Shown: positions 26,468 to 36,797 of the stretch, piece after piece
Position numbering within the stretch: the stretch's first letter is position 1
Layout of the letters: each line of letters starts with the position of its first letter
Assembly (NCBI RefSeq): GCF_030160635.1
Contig: NZ_BSOS01000073.1
Location: 1 to 64,000 of the forward strand
Length of the DNA: 64,000 bases
DNA from: Acidocella aquatica
GTDB taxonomy: Bacteria; Pseudomonadota; Alphaproteobacteria; Acetobacterales; Acetobacteraceae
Direction: 5' to 3'
Notes under the pieces: model-generated
The model's input: only the letters and a program-made list of their open reading frames with translations
Told to the model about the DNA's origin: nothing
The model's database searches: none
Program-made: the position numbers and the translations under genes

Positions 26468-27463
26468 ATGCATGCCATGCTCCTGCGGCAACCCGGCGCG
26501 GCGCTTGAATGGACAAACCTGCCCGACCGCCAGCCCGGTTATGGCGAGATAAGGGTGAAAATCGGCGCCTGCGGCGTGTGCTGCACCGATCTGCATGTGG
26601 TCGACGGCGAGTTGGCGCATCCAAAACGCCCCGTCATCCCGGGGCATGAGATCGTCGGGCGGATCGATGTGCTGGGCGAAGGCGTGGAAGGTCTGCGCCT
26701 GGGCGAGCGCGTTGGCATACCCTGGCTCGGGCATACGTGCGGCGTGTGCCCCTATTGCACCAGCGGGCACGAGAACCTGTGTGACGACCCGCTGTTCACC
26801 GGCTACACGCGTGACGGCGGCTACGCCACCGCCTGCATCGCCGACGCGCATTACGCCTTTCCCCTGGGCGAGGCGGGCAGCGACGCCTCGCTGGCGCCGC
26901 TGCTCTGCGCCGGGCTGATCGGCTGGCGCGCGCTGGTTATCGCCGGCAAGAGCAAAACCCTCGGCCTGTATGGCTTTGGCGCCGCCGCGCATATCCTCGC
27001 CCAGGCCGCCCGCTGGCAGGGGCGCGCGGTGTTCGCCTTCACCAAGCCGGGCGACACCAAGGCGCAAGCCTTTGCCAAACGCCTGGGCGCCGCCTGGGTG
27101 GGCGGCTCGGATGAAGCACCGCCCGAACCACTGGATGCCGCGATCATTTTCGCCCCCGCCGGCGAGCTTGTGCCGCTGGCGCTGCAGGCCGTGCGCAAGG
27201 GCGGGCGCGTGGTGTGCGCGGGCATCCACATGAGCGACATCCCCAGCTTCCCCTACCGGCTGCTCTGGGAGGAGCGGCAACTGCTCTCGGTGGCCAACCT
27301 CACCCGCCAGGACGGCATCGATTTTCTGCGCCTGGCGCCGGAAATCGGCATCGTCACGCAAACCACCATCTACCCGCTGCGTCAGGCCAATCAGGCGCTG
27401 GATGATCTACGCGCCGGGCGGCTGGAGGGTGCTGCCGTGCTGGTGCCAGCACTGCTGGGGTGA
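26468..27463 (+). CDS. Zinc-dependent alcohol dehydrogenase (AdhP type)
   Basis: A 331-residue medium-chain dehydrogenase. The catalytic zinc site uses the Cys in GACGVCCTDLH and GHE (about 57). The structural zinc loop CGVCPYCTSGHENLC is complete (about 91-105). The NAD fold has LYGFGAAAHILAQ. It interconverts alcohols and aldehydes and would regenerate NAD+ under low oxygen. It starts 9 bases after phaC, so the two are co-transcribed. Confidence 0.9.
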   Translation: MHAMLLRQPGAALEWTNLPDRQPGYGEIRVKIGACGVCCTDLHVVDGELAHPKRPVIPGHEIVGRIDVLGEGVEGLRLGERVGIPWLGHTCGVCPYCTSGHENLCDDPLFTGYTRDGGYATACIADAHYAFPLGEAGSDASLAPLLCAGLIGWRALVIAGKSKTLGLYGFGAAAHILAQAARWQGRAVFAFTKPGDTKAQAFAKRLGAAWVGGSDEAPPEPLDAAIIFAPAGELVPLALQAVRKGGRVVCAGIHMSDIPSFPYRLLWEERQLLSVANLTRQDGIDFLRLAPEIGIVTQTTIYPLRQANQALDDLRAGRLEGAAVLVPALLG

Positions 27464-27556
27464 GGCGGGTGGGGGGCCTATGATCTGATCAAGCGTAATA
27501 AATTTCTGCAATAATACCATACCACCTGCCCCACGCCACCGCGCTGCCCGCATAAA

Positions 27557-27584
27557 AAACGGCGCCCCGTGAAGGGCGCCGTTT
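27557..27584 (-). terminator. Terminator of pnp
   Basis: AAACGGCGCCC (27557-27567) and GGGCGCCGTTT (27574-27584) form an 11-bp stem with loop CGTGAA. On the minus strand a TTTTTT run follows. It also faces the end of the alcohol dehydrogenase gene and may act in both directions. Confidence 0.85.
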
Positions 27585-27610
27585 CAATGTTCAGAGTTTA
27601 CCGAAAAGCT

Positions 27611-29737
27611 TTACTCGGAAACGGTCTCGCGCTTGGAGATGTCTTCCCCGGTCGCCTGATCAACCTGCTTCATCGACAGCTTGACCTTGCCGCGGTCATC
27701 AAAACCGATGACTTTGACTTTAACGCTATCGCCCTGCTTGACCACGTCGTTGGTTTTCGCAACGCGGGTCGCGGCCAGTTCGGAGATGTGCACGAGGCCA
27801 TCTTTCGCGCCGAGGAAGTTCACGAAGGCGCCGAAATCGGCGGTCTTCACAACCTTGCCATTGTAGATCACGCCAATTTCCGGTTCGGCGATGATGCCGC
27901 GGATCTTGTCGATCGCCGCCTGGATTTTGGTATCGTCGGCAGCGGAGACTTTAACCGCGCCGCTATCGTCGATGTCGATTTTCGCGCCGGTCTGCTCGAC
28001 GATCTCGCGGATCACCTTGCCGCCGGTGCCGATGATGTCGCGGATCTTGTCCTTGGGCACCTGGATCGTCACGATCTTCGGCGCGTTGGAGGAAACGCCC
28101 TCGCGGCCAGAGGTCAGTGCCTTGGCCATTTCGCCCAGGATGTGCAGACGCCCGCCCTTGGCCTGCTCCAGCGCGATTTTCATGATCTCGGGCGTGATGG
28201 AGGTGATCTTGATGTCCATCTGCAGCGAGGTCACACCCGCTTCGGTTCCGGCCACCTTGAAGTCCATGTCGCCGAGGTGATCCTCATCGCCCAGAATGTC
28301 GGACAACACGGCAAACGCGCGATCTTCCTTGATCAGGCCCATGGCGATGCCCGCAACCGGGCGCGTCAGCGGCACGCCGGCATCCATCAGCGCCAGCGAG
28401 GTGCCGCAGACGGTTGCCATCGAGGAGGAGCCGTTGGATTCGGTGATCTCGGAGACGATGCGCAACGTGTAGGGGAAGGCCTCCTTGGTCGGCAGCAGCG
28501 GATGCACCGCGCGCCAGGCCAGCTTGCCATGGCCGATTTCGCGGCGGCCGGGCGAGCCCATGCGCCCGGTCTCGCCAACCGAGTACGGAGGGAAGTTGTA
28601 GTGCAGCATGAAATGCTCTTTGAACTCGCCTTCCACGGCGTCGATCAACTGCTCATCCTGCGCGGTGCCGAGTGTCGCCACCACCAGCGCCTGGGTCTCG
28701 CCACGGGTGAACAGCGCCGAGCCATGGGTGCGCGGCAGCACGCCCACTTCCGCCAGAATCGGGCGCACGGTCTTGGTGTCGCGGCCATCGATGCGCAGGC
28801 CGGTGTCCAGGATGTTGTTGCGCACGATGTCGGCTTCCAGCTCCTTGAACAGCCCCTTCGCCTTGTCGGCATCCAGGCCTTCCTCGGTCAGCAGCACGGC
28901 GGCGGCTTTTTTGGCGGCGGAAATTTTTTCCTGGCGAACCTGCTTCACGGTTTCGGTATAGGCATCGCGCAGCGGCTGGCGGGCCAGCGCATCAACGCGC
29001 GCGGCCAGGGTCTTGGTCTCCTCAGAGACTTCCGGCAGCGGCCACGGGTCTTTCGCGGAATGCTCGGCCAGTTCGATGATCGCCTGGATCACCGGCTGGA
29101 ACGCGGCATGGCCGAAGGTGACAGCGCCAAGCATCACGTCCTCGGAAAGCTCGGAGGCTTCCGATTCCACCATCAACACACCCTCAACCGTACCGGCCAG
29201 AACCAGGTCAAGCTTGCTCTCTTCCTTCTCGGAGGTGGTGGGGTTGAGCACATATTCGCCATTGATGAGGCCAACACGCGCGGCGCCGACCGGGCCGAAG
29301 AAGGGAATGCCCGAGATGGTCAGCGCGGCGGAAGCAGCCACCAGCGCCAGAATGTCCGGGTCGTTCTCAAGGTCATGGCTCAGCACGGTCACGATGACCT
29401 GCACTTCGTTCTTGTAACCCTGCGGGAACAGCGGGCGGATCGGACGGTCAATCAAGCGGGAAACCAGTGTCTCCTTCTCGGTCGGCCGGCCTTCACGCTT
29501 GAAGAAACCGCCCGGAATGCGCCCGGCGGCGAAGAATTTTTCCTGATAATTCACGGTCAGCGGGAAGAAATCCAGGCCCGGCTTGGGGGATTTCGCGCCA
29601 ACGACGGTGGCCAGCACCACAGTGTCACCATAGGAGGCAACCACGGCGCCGTCGGCCTGGCGCGCGACCTTGCCGGTCTCGAGGATCAGCGTCTTGCCGC
29701 CCCATTCCATCTCTTTACGGAAATAACGATCAAACAT
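27611..29737 (-). CDS. pnp: Polynucleotide phosphorylase
   Basis: A 708-residue exoribonuclease/polymerase. Two RNase PH domains carry [13 protein letters not shown] and [13 protein letters not shown]. The KH domain has [15 protein letters not shown] and the S1 domain [19 protein letters not shown]. It degrades mRNA phosphorolytically in the degradosome. The conserved start [15 protein letters not shown] is at 29737, with GGAG 12 bases upstream. rpsO, the usual neighbour, is not beside it. Confidence 0.97.
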   Translation of the reverse strand: MFDRYFRKEMEWGGKTLILETGKVARQADGAVVASYGDTVVLATVVGAKSPKPGLDFFPLTVNYQEKFFAAGRIPGGFFKREGRPTEKETLVSRLIDRPIRPLFPQGYKNEVQVIVTVLSHDLENDPDILALVAASAALTISGIPFFGPVGAARVGLINGEYVLNPTTSEKEESKLDLVLAGTVEGVLMVESEASELSEDVMLGAVTFGHAAFQPVIQAIIELAEHSAKDPWPLPEVSEETKTLAARVDALARQPLRDAYTETVKQVRQEKISAAKKAAAVLLTEEGLDADKAKGLFKELEADIVRNNILDTGLRIDGRDTKTVRPILAEVGVLPRTHGSALFTRGETQALVVATLGTAQDEQLIDAVEGEFKEHFMLHYNFPPYSVGETGRMGSPGRREIGHGKLAWRAVHPLLPTKEAFPYTLRIVSEITESNGSSSMATVCGTSLALMDAGVPLTRPVAGIAMGLIKEDRAFAVLSDILGDEDHLGDMDFKVAGTEAGVTSLQMDIKITSITPEIMKIALEQAKGGRLHILGEMAKALTSGREGVSSNAPKIVTIQVPKDKIRDIIGTGGKVIREIVEQTGAKIDIDDSGAVKVSAADDTKIQAAIDKIRGIIAEPEIGVIYNGKVVKTADFGAFVNFLGAKDGLVHISELAATRVAKTNDVVKQGDSVKVKVIGFDDRGKVKLSMKQVDQATGEDISKRETVSE

Positions 29738-30100
29738 TTTCAACAACTCCACAAACACGGCAAGCCGGGGGGAGGAAACGCCGAATGAGTGCGCGGTCTA
29801 CCGGTGGTTAAGCGGCGCCTCGGGCGGCATGGGTCTGGCTGTGAAGGGTGCAAACACGCATCACAGCCACGGACCATGTGGCCGGAAACGCCGCGGGCAA
29901 TAAACCGGCGGCGGCGCGGATCATCCGGTTGGTTCCCTAAAACCCCGTTCTGCCGCTAGTCTCAACAACATGAGCGGGGCCCAATGCCCCACGCACGAAC
30001 ACGCCCCATGGCGTGTGCGCTGCTCTTACCGGAGTTTTGCCCCCAAGGCTAGGAGGACTTGCGCGCCAGAGCCGTCATGCAGGCCGGCGCGCCAGGGGCG
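29738..30100. other. 363-bp intergenic region without a recognisable gene
   Basis: It separates pnp from gpt, both leftward. It should contain the pnp promoter and leader. I see GC-rich inverted repeats and a tandem repeat at the right end but no convincing ORF; a 86-codon plus-strand frame from 29970 has no family features. No rpsO or tRNA is present. Confidence 0.5.
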
Positions 30101-30123
30101 TCATACAGGCCGGCGCGCCAGGG
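30072..30123 (-). repeat. 26-bp tandem repeat across the end of gpt
   Basis: Two adjacent 26-bp units beginning GTCAT[G/A]CAGGCCGGCG, differing at one base. The right unit holds the gpt stop and last codons (APLARRPV); the left is a non-coding copy just downstream. This looks like a recent local duplication of the gene tail. Confidence 0.7.
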
Positions 30124-30574
30124 GCGCGACGAACTGCGGCTCGGTGTCCCACGGAAAGAGTATCCATGTATCCTGGCTGACCTCGGTGATGAAGGTATCG
30201 GCCATCGGCTTGCCGGCCTCCTTGGCATAAACCGTGGCCAGATGCGCCTTGGGCAGCAGCCCGCGCACCAGTTTGGCCGTTGTGCCGGAATCCACCAGAT
30301 CATCCACAATCAGCCACCCTTCCCCGTCTCCGGCGGCGGCGGGCGGCTTGGTCACCACCGGCTCACCGGGGTTTTCCTCGTCATAGGTGACAACCGAGAC
30401 CGTCTCGATCAACCGGCATTCCAGCTCGCGCGCGATAATCGCCGCCGGGATCAGCCCGCCGCGTGTAATCGCGACAATGCCCTTCCATGGCCCGAGTGAG
30501 TGCAACCGCCATGCCAGTGCCTTCGCGTCGCGGTGCAACTGGTCCCAGGTAACTGTAAAATAATGTTTTGCCAT
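30101..30574 (-). CDS. gpt: Xanthine(-guanine) phosphoribosyltransferase
   Basis: A 157-residue type I phosphoribosyltransferase. The PRPP-binding motif [17 protein letters not shown] lies at about 86-102, and [16 protein letters not shown] at about 36-51. It salvages xanthine, guanine and hypoxanthine with PRPP. The C-terminus after [14 protein letters not shown] is short and reaches into a tandem repeat, so the last residues may be recent. The ATG has no good ribosome site; an 18-bp tandem repeat lies directly upstream. Confidence 0.92.
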   Translation of the reverse strand: MAKHYFTVTWDQLHRDAKALAWRLHSLGPWKGIVAITRGGLIPAAIIARELECRLIETVSVVTYDEENPGEPVVTKPPAAAGDGEGWLIVDDLVDSGTTAKLVRGLLPKAHLATVYAKEAGKPMADTFITEVSQDTWILFPWDTEPQFVAPLARRPV

Positions 30575-30577
30575 GCG

Positions 30578-30610
30578 TTGCGGATAAACAAGGGCTTGCG
30601 GATAAACAAG
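30578..30610 (-). repeat. Tandem 15-bp repeat in the gpt leader
   Basis: TTGCGGATAAACAAG occurs at 30578-30592 and exactly again at 30596-30610, period 18. On the gpt strand it reads CTTGTTTATCCGCAA. It lies 4 bases upstream of the gpt ATG, where leader structure or a repeated binding site could affect expression. Confidence 0.75.
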
Positions 30611-30636
30611 CCCGCGCCGTCCGGCAAAAGCGGCAA

Positions 30637-30662
30637 CGGCACGGGCGTTTCCACCCGTGCCG
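30637..30662 (-). terminator. Possible terminator after ftsH
   Basis: CGGCACGGG (30637-30645) pairs with CCCGTGCCG (30654-30662), 9 bp with an 8-base loop, about 10 bases after the ftsH stop. Only a short T-run follows (CTTTTGCC), so termination may be partial. Confidence 0.5.
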
Positions 30663-30671
30663 CGTTAAACT

Positions 30672-32588
30672 TCAGCCCGCCGCCGGGAGTATCCCCGGCA
30701 CATCCGGCCGCGGCGGCGCCGCGGTGGGCACGGAGGAGCGGCGCTGGTCGGGCATCGGCTCGTCCACCACCTTGCGCACAATTTTCTCACCACGGATCAC
30801 CGCCTCGATCTCGTCGCCCGAAAGCGTCTCGTATTCCAGCAGCCCTTGCGCCAGCGACTCCAGATCCGCCCGGCGCTCGGTAAGAATACGCCGCGCCTCG
30901 GCATAGGCATGGTCGATGATCGCCTTGATCTCGGTGTCGATCTCGCGGGCGGTGGCTTCCGAGACGTTCTTGTTCTGCGTCACGGAGTGGCCGAGAAACA
31001 CCTCCTGCCCGTTATCGCCGTATGAGATCATGCCCAGCTTCTCGGACATGCCCCATTCGGTGACCATCCGCCGGGTCATGTCCGTCGCCATTTTAATGTC
31101 GCCGGAGGCGCCGTTGGAGACCTTGTCCGGCCCAAACACCAGCTCCTCGGCGGCGCGCCCGCCCATGGCCATGATGAGCTGCTGCAACAGTTTCAGTTTG
31201 CTGGTGGAGTAGCGATCCCCTTCGGGCAGCGACATCACCATGCCAAGCGCGCGGCCACGCGGAATGATGGTGGCCTTATGCACCGGGTCGCACTCCGGCA
31301 GGGTGATCGAGCAAATCGCATGGCCGCCTTCATGATAGGCGGTCATGCGCTTCTCATCGTCGGACATCACGAGCGAACGCCGTTCCGCGCCCATCATCAC
31401 CTTGTCTTTGGCGTGCTCGAATTCCGCCATGGCAACCACCCGCTTGCCGATCCGCGCGGCCAGCAGAGCGGCCTCGTTCACCAGATTGGCGAGATCGGCG
31501 CCCGAGAAGCCGGGCGTGCCGCGCGCAATCGTCTTCGGGTCCACATCGGAGGCCAGAGGCACCTTGCGCATATGCACCTTGAGAATTTTCTCGCGGCCCA
31601 GCACATCCGGGTTGGGCACCACGACCTGCCGGTCAAACCGGCCGGGGCGCAGCAGTGCCGGGTCCAACACGTCCGGCCGGTTGGTGGCGGCGATAAGGAT
31701 GACACCCTCGTTGGACTCAAACCCGTCCATCTCGACCAGCATCTGGTTCAGCGTCTGCTCGCGCTCATCATTGCCGCCGCCAAGCCCCGCGCCACGATGG
31801 CGGCCGACAGCGTCGATTTCGTCAATGAAGATGATGCACGGCGCGTTCTTTTTGCCCTGCTCGAACATGTCACGCACCCGCGAGGCGCCCACACCCACGA
31901 ACATCTCCACGAAATCAGACCCGGAGATGGTGAAAAACGGCACATTGGCCTCACCCGCGATAGCGCGCGCCAGCAAGGTCTTGCCCGTACCCGGCGGGCC
32001 GACAAGCAGGCACCCCTTGGGGATTTTGCCCCCAAGCCGCTGAAATTTCTGCGGGTCACGCAGAAACTCCACAATTTCCTGCAACTCGCTCTTCGCCTCA
32101 TCAATCCCGGCCACGTCCTCAAAGGTCACCCGCCCCTGCTTCTCGGTCAGCAACCGGGCGCGCGACTTTCCAAAGCCCATCGCGCGGCCCCCGCCGGACT
32201 GCATCTGGCGCATGAAGAAGATCCACACCCCGATCAGCAGCAGCATCGGCGCCCAGGAGATCAGCACCTTGAGAATCGGGTTCATGGTGTCGCCTTCAGG
32301 CTTGGCGTCCACATGCACATTGGCGGCGATCAGCTTGTCGAGCAGCGAGGGGTCGGCCGGCGCGTAAGTCTCAAACGCCTTGCCATCCTTGGTCGTGCCG
32401 GTGATATCATGCCCCGCGATGGTAACATCCTGCACCTGGCTGTTGTTCACCTGATCCAGGAAGCTGGAATAGGCGAGCTGGCTCACCGGGTTGCTCGACG
32501 TGCTGGACGGCTGAAATACGTTAAAAAGTACGACCAGAAACAGAGCGACGACCACCCAGAGCGCTATATTTCGACCAAGATTGTTCAT
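30672..32588 (-). CDS. ftsH: Membrane-bound ATP-dependent zinc metalloprotease FtsH
   Basis: A 638-residue AAA+ protease. Two N-terminal membrane helices (about 7-25 and 108-126) flank a periplasmic domain. Walker A is GPPGTGKT, Walker [12 protein letters not shown], followed by the arginine-finger region RPGRFDR. The zinc site is HEGGH; most FtsH have HEAGH. It degrades membrane proteins, RpoH-type factors and LpxC. It lies 107 bases downstream of tilS, the common alphaproteobacterial order. Confidence 0.97.
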   Translation of the reverse strand: MNNLGRNIALWVVVALFLVVLFNVFQPSSTSSNPVSQLAYSSFLDQVNNSQVQDVTIAGHDITGTTKDGKAFETYAPADPSLLDKLIAANVHVDAKPEGDTMNPILKVLISWAPMLLLIGVWIFFMRQMQSGGGRAMGFGKSRARLLTEKQGRVTFEDVAGIDEAKSELQEIVEFLRDPQKFQRLGGKIPKGCLLVGPPGTGKTLLARAIAGEANVPFFTISGSDFVEMFVGVGASRVRDMFEQGKKNAPCIIFIDEIDAVGRHRGAGLGGGNDEREQTLNQMLVEMDGFESNEGVILIAATNRPDVLDPALLRPGRFDRQVVVPNPDVLGREKILKVHMRKVPLASDVDPKTIARGTPGFSGADLANLVNEAALLAARIGKRVVAMAEFEHAKDKVMMGAERRSLVMSDDEKRMTAYHEGGHAICSITLPECDPVHKATIIPRGRALGMVMSLPEGDRYSTSKLKLLQQLIMAMGGRAAEELVFGPDKVSNGASGDIKMATDMTRRMVTEWGMSEKLGMISYGDNGQEVFLGHSVTQNKNVSEATAREIDTEIKAIIDHAYAEARRILTERRADLESLAQGLLEYETLSGDEIEAVIRGEKIVRKVVDEPMPDQRRSSVPTAAPPRPDVPGILPAAG

Positions 32589-32695
32589 CTAGCCTTATCC
32601 AATTCTCTTATTAAAAAGCCAACGCCGCTCCGCCACGGCGGTAGAGCGCCATCTCAGATGGGTATTCTGCACCGATTTTGTAGCATTGCACAAAT

Positions 32696-33889
32696 TTATT
32701 GCCCGGCGCTGAAGAACGGATGCGGCGCGGCAGGCCCAGGCGGGGTAAACAAAACCGGCGCGGGGAAGCTGAGCGTGCCGTCAACCGCCCGCAAGGCCGG
32801 CATCGTGCGCACAACAATTGACGGCAAGGCATTGTAATTTTTATAATTTTTAGAGTCATCCCCCAGCGCGCCCAAACTCTGCCCCGGCGGGGGCGTGGCC
32901 TCCAGGGTAAACCGCCGGTCCCATATCGCGCCGCGCCGCGCCGCAACCGGCGGCGCCACACAGGCGGGTTCGCGGGCCAGCAGCCAGCCGGGGCCAAGCC
33001 TTCCGGCCGCCAGAATACGCACCCCGCCCAATGTTGCCGGGCGCAGCTTCGCGGCCAGGGCGGCGGTGGCCTGTTGGCCGGGCGGATAAACATTGCCGCC
33101 GACCACGCGCAGCAGCGCCGCCAGCGCCGCCAGCGGGGCGCCGGGCGCATCCAATAGCGCGAACCCCTCGGGCCGGAGCGCAGCATGGCGGGCGAGAAAC
33201 CGCGCGGCCTCCTGCTCGCGCTCCTGCCGGGCGCCGGCATTGGCGGGTTGAACGCCAGCCCCCTCCAGCCGGATACGCACACGCTCAAACTTAGGATTGC
33301 GGTTGGAGGGGTCTTCGATCCATTCCATGCCCCGCGCCATGAGGTAGGCGCGCAACGCGGCGGGGGATACATTCAGCAACGGGCGCAGGAGCAAAACATT
33401 GTCGCGCGCCGCCCAGGCGGCGATGCCCTCCGCCCCACCCGGGCCGCGCCGCGCGCGCATGGCCACGGTTTCCGCCTGGTCGGCTGCATGGTGCCCCAGC
33501 AGCAGGTGCAACCGCCCCTCCGCCTGCGCGGCGCCAGCCAGCGCCGCATACCGCGCGTCACGGGCTTTTTCCTGAACTCCAGGGCCAGAAATTCCAGACA
33601 ACACAATGATTTTACTTGCAATCCCCCGCGCCGCCAACCGGCTGGCGGTAAGCGCCGACTCGGCGGCTGACTCTGGGCGCAGGCCATGATCAACAATCAG
33701 CGCCAGGATGCTTCCCCGGTTTTGCGCCGCCCAATCGCAGGCCAGCAACACCAGCGCGGTACTATCCGCCCCGCCCGATACCGCGGCGGCCAAACGCGGC
33801 GCCGCGCCAAACGGACCCAGCCGGGCCATCGCGGCGGCAAAATTTTGCGCCAGCGCGGTGCTGGCGAGGTTCGCCGCTGTTACGAGCAA
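32696..33889 (-). CDS. tilS: tRNA(Ile)-lysidine synthetase (TTG start)
   Basis: A 397-residue PP-loop ATPase with SGGADSTALVLLA at residues 38-50, HHAADQAETV and WIEDPSNRNPKFERVRIR. It modifies C34 of tRNA-Ile(CAU) to lysidine. The start is TTG at 33889, overlapping the cpoB stop (TTGCTCGTAA). No in-frame ATG precedes the PP-loop except Met21, which would remove the conserved beginning. This implies translational coupling to cpoB. Confidence 0.92.
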   Translation of the reverse strand: MLVTAANLASTALAQNFAAAMARLGPFGAAPRLAAAVSGGADSTALVLLACDWAAQNRGSILALIVDHGLRPESAAESALTASRLAARGIASKIIVLSGISGPGVQEKARDARYAALAGAAQAEGRLHLLLGHHAADQAETVAMRARRGPGGAEGIAAWAARDNVLLLRPLLNVSPAALRAYLMARGMEWIEDPSNRNPKFERVRIRLEGAGVQPANAGARQEREQEAARFLARHAALRPEGFALLDAPGAPLAALAALLRVVGGNVYPPGQQATAALAAKLRPATLGGVRILAAGRLGPGWLLAREPACVAPPVAARRGAIWDRRFTLEATPPPGQSLGALGDDSKNYKNYNALPSIVVRTMPALRAVDGTLSFPAPVLFTPPGPAAPHPFFSAGQ

Positions 33890-34770
33890 TGCGCCCGGTG
33901 GCTCAACGCGTCGATCTTATCCTTCATGCCCGCCGGCGGTGTCGGGAACTGGCTGTTGAGCGAGGAGAGCGTGTCGCAGGCGGCTTCGTTCTGCTTGATA
34001 TCCGCCAGTGAACTGGCAAGCCCGAATAGTGACTGCGGCGCCCATGTCCCGGTGCGGTTGAGGTTATAGGCATCATCATAGGCGATGGCGGCGGCCTGCG
34101 GCTTGCCCTCGGCGGACAAGGACTGCCCCAGCAGATATTGCGCCCGGTAGGCCTGCGGGCTGCCCTTCGCGGTCGAGAGAATGGCATTCGCCGCGGCCTC
34201 GGCCGTTGCATAATCATGCCTGGCGTAGGCGGCCAGGCCGTCATGCAGCATAGTCGCGGGCGAGCCGGAAACCGCTGATGCCGGTGGTAGTGGCGCCGGG
34301 GCGGCTGGCGCAGGGGGGGCGCTGGTCTGCGGCCCTGGCGCGGCCTGCGGGGTGCCCGGGGTGGCACCCGGGGTGGCGCCGTTGGTCATCTGGAACTTCA
34401 GGTCGCCAATTTCTTTCTCGGTCGCGGCATGCTGCGTATCGACCTGATTTTGCAGCGTATCCACCCTGCCGCTGAGCTGCTGCACCTGTGTTTGCAGGTC
34501 ATTCACCTGGTTAAGCAGGCTGGCGACAATTCCACCGCCTGGCGCGCCGGTGCCGGAAGCCGGTGGCGGCACCGGGGCGGAGGAGTTGCCCAGAGCAGAA
34601 CCGCCATTGCCGCCGCCGCCCGATTGGAGCTGCTGCACCTGGCTCTGAAGCTGCAAAATCTGGTTTTCCAGGGCAATGCCTTCCTGGCTTTGCACCAGCG
34701 GCTGGCCCTGCGCGGCGCCGATCGGCAACATGGAAGCAAATACAGCGAGGGCGAGGAGATTTTGGCGCAT
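33880..34770 (-). CDS. cpoB: Cell division coordinator CpoB/YbgF (Tol-Pal system)
   Basis: A 296-residue periplasmic protein. A signal peptide (about 1-22, LPIGAAQGQ) is followed by two Gln-rich coiled-coil stretches (about 34-50 and 84-128), a Pro/Ala linker and three TPR-like units from HDGLAAYARHDY. CpoB coordinates outer-membrane constriction with peptidoglycan synthesis. It lies between pal and tilS. Confidence 0.9.
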   Translation of the reverse strand: MRQNLLALAVFASMLPIGAAQGQPLVQSQEGIALENQILQLQSQVQQLQSGGGGNGGSALGNSSAPVPPPASGTGAPGGGIVASLLNQVNDLQTQVQQLSGRVDTLQNQVDTQHAATEKEIGDLKFQMTNGATPGATPGTPQAAPGPQTSAPPAPAAPAPLPPASAVSGSPATMLHDGLAAYARHDYATAEAAANAILSTAKGSPQAYRAQYLLGQSLSAEGKPQAAAIAYDDAYNLNRTGTWAPQSLFGLASSLADIKQNEAACDTLSSLNSQFPTPPAGMKDKIDALSHRAHCS

Positions 34771-34837
34771 ATCCGCGGATAATCCTGAACTGTGGCGTTT
34801 ATCTGGTCCGATATAGCCCTACCGCCTCAAAAAACAA

Positions 34838-34887
34838 AACCGCCCAAAAACAAAACCGGCGGCGCCTCAACAAAGAGACACCGCCGG
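34838..34887 (-). terminator. Terminator downstream of pal
   Basis: CCGGCGG (34856-34862) pairs with CCGCCGG (34881-34887), with more pairing inside (GAGGCG/TGTCTC). On the minus strand T-rich sequence TTTTGTTTTTGGGCGGTTTTG follows. It separates pal from cpoB. A second small hairpin, CCCAAC/GTTGGG (34907-34922), lies closer to the pal stop. Confidence 0.75.
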
Positions 34888-34934
34888 ATGCTAATTTTCA
34901 GACCGCCCCAACCGGAGTTGGGAGGAACCTAAAA

Positions 34935-35432
34935 TTACTTGCAGTTCTGCGGGTTGAAACCCTGAACCGACGTGATGGCGTTACGGTTCTGCTGGTAGGA
35001 AGCTTCGTCATTGCCAGCGGCAACCGGGCAATCCTTGCCATAGGAAATCGTGGTCAGGCGCGAAGCGGCAACGCCCTGGGCAACCAGGTAGTCACGCGCG
35101 GTGTTCGCGCGGCGCTGAGCCAGCGCCAAGTTGTAGGTCTCGGTGCCGCGCTCGTCGGCGTTACCGGCGACCAGAACGTTGACGCTCGGGTACTTGGCGA
35201 GCCAAGCGGCCTGGCGGCCCAGTGTGGCGTCGGAATCGCTGCTCAGGTTCGACTTGTCGAACGCGTAGAACACGCGGTCACCAACGTTGGCGACCAGGTC
35301 CTGTTCGCTGCCCGGAACGGCGCCCGTGGAGGCCATGCCAGCGCCAGTGCCGGTGTTGGAGGCGGTGGGGTTGGAAGAGCAGGCTGCCAGCAGGGCAAGG
35401 CCGGCGAAAGCGCCCAATGCTTTGAATTTCAT
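34935..35432 (-). CDS. pal: Peptidoglycan-associated lipoprotein Pal
   Basis: A 165-residue OmpA-like lipoprotein. The lipobox is ALLAAC. The OmpA-like domain has VAGNADERGTETYNLALAQRRANTARDYL; the usual GHADERG has Asn for His. The end (QNRNAITSV) lacks the common NRRVVI form. Pal anchors the outer membrane to peptidoglycan. The start at 35432 places the lipobox correctly; 37 upstream residues of the open frame are excluded. tolB is not adjacent. Confidence 0.92.
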   Translation of the reverse strand: MKFKALGAFAGLALLAACSSNPTASNTGTGAGMASTGAVPGSEQDLVANVGDRVFYAFDKSNLSSDSDATLGRQAAWLAKYPSVNVLVAGNADERGTETYNLALAQRRANTARDYLVAQGVAASRLTTISYGKDCPVAAGNDEASYQQNRNAITSVQGFNPQNCK

Positions 35433-35714
35433 ATTAAAAAACCGATCCCTGTCCGTGATTAGTGAGCTAAAAATACTTGGTTGCGGAATCCCTATGATTA
35501 CGCATCCCAAGGGGCCATACTCTGCCATGCGGTGAAGGGTCAAGCACTATAGTTATGCATTTTGTGCGCCTGTGGCCCGATTACACAGGTAGAGATAGTT
35601 TATTTTAGCCATGTGGAGAATTTGTGACACCAAGCGGGCGCCAGCGCGCTCCGGCGCTTGACTTTTGGGCGGCAAAAATGTCTGCCCTGCGGCCGGATGG
35701 ATCAGGTGGACCAA

Positions 35715-36794
35715 ATGCCGGAAAACGACCTTAGCTTATTACAGACCCAGGCTGAATCACGCATCGCCGTGGCTGACAGCGATGCCCTGGAGGAGTTGCG
35801 CGTCGCACTCCTCGGCAAGAGCGGCACCCTCACCGCCGCGCTGAAAGCGCTCGGCGCGATGGACCCCGAGGCCCGCAAAGCCCGAGGCGCAGAGCTGAAC
35901 ATTGTAAAAACCGCGCTCACCCAGGCGCTGGCGGCACGCCGCGCGGTGCTGGACGCAGCGGCGCTGGAGGCTCGCCTCGCGGCGGAACGTATTGACGTAA
36001 CGGCCCCAGTCCGCCCGGAACTCACCGGCGCCATTCACCCGATCAGCCGCACCACCGAGGAGATCGCCGCGATCTTCAGCGCCATGGGTTTTGCCATCAA
36101 GGATGGCCCGGACATCGAAAACGACTGGAATAATTTCAGCGCGCTCAACATCGCCGCCCACCACCCCGCCCGCGCGATGATGGATACGTTCTACCTGCAA
36201 GGCGGCGAGGTGCTGCGCACGCATACCTCCCCCGTGCAAATTCGCACCATGCTCGATTGGGCGAAGAGCCATTCCACCCAGGCTGACGCACAACCGATTC
36301 GCATCATCGTGCCCGGCCGCACCTTCCGCGCCGATCATGACGCCACCCATTCGCCGATGTTCCACCAGACCGAGGGTCTGGTCATCGGGCGCGGCATCAC
36401 GCTTGGCCACCTGAAAGGCTGCCTGATCGACTTCCTGCGCGCCTTTTTTGATATCCCCTCCCTGCCGGTGCGCCTGCGCGCCAGCTATTTCCCCTTCACC
36501 GAGCCTTCCATGGAGGTGGACATCGGCTGGAACCGCAAAACCGGCGAGATCGGCGGCGGCACCGACTGGCTGGAGATCGGCGGCTCAGGCATGGTCCACC
36601 CCAACGTGCTGGCCAATTGCGGCATCGACCCTCGTGAATTTCAGGGCTTCGCCTTCGGTGTCGGCATTGAGCGACTGACCATGCTCAAACACGGCATCGC
36701 CGATCTGCGCCTGTTCTATGAAAGCGATGTGCGCTGGCTGCGCCATTACGGTTTTGCCGCGCTGAGCCCCGCCATGCTGCATGAAGGAATCTGA
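35715..36794 (+). CDS. pheS: Phenylalanyl-tRNA synthetase alpha subunit
   Basis: A 359-residue class II synthetase subunit. An N-terminal coiled coil (about 1-90) is followed by the catalytic core: HPISRTTEEI, THTSPVQIRTM, GRTFRADHDATHSPMFHQ (motif 2), SYFPFTEPSMEVDI and GFAFGVGIERLTMLKHG (motif 3). AGGTGG lies 6 bases before the ATG at 35715; an ATG at 35697 would add six residues. pheT follows 3 bases after the stop. Confidence 0.95.
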   Translation: MPENDLSLLQTQAESRIAVADSDALEELRVALLGKSGTLTAALKALGAMDPEARKARGAELNIVKTALTQALAARRAVLDAAALEARLAAERIDVTAPVRPELTGAIHPISRTTEEIAAIFSAMGFAIKDGPDIENDWNNFSALNIAAHHPARAMMDTFYLQGGEVLRTHTSPVQIRTMLDWAKSHSTQADAQPIRIIVPGRTFRADHDATHSPMFHQTEGLVIGRGITLGHLKGCLIDFLRAFFDIPSLPVRLRASYFPFTEPSMEVDIGWNRKTGEIGGGTDWLEIGGSGMVHPNVLANCGIDPREFQGFAFGVGIERLTMLKHGIADLRLFYESDVRWLRHYGFAALSPAMLHEGI

Positions 36795-36797
36795 GCC

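Noticed and set aside
27481-27495. FNR-like site TATGATCTGATCAAG after the alcohol dehydrogenase gene
   Set aside because: The half-sites are out of register with TTGAT-N4-ATCAA, and it lies downstream of genes, not in a promoter.
27569-29788. 739-codon open frame on the plus strand opposite pnp
   Set aside because: It mirrors pnp codon for codon, has no family motifs and is a result of high GC; pnp on the minus strand has all domains.
31278-32837. 519-codon plus-strand frame opposite ftsH
   Set aside because: Antisense of a certain gene, Arg/His-rich and without motifs.
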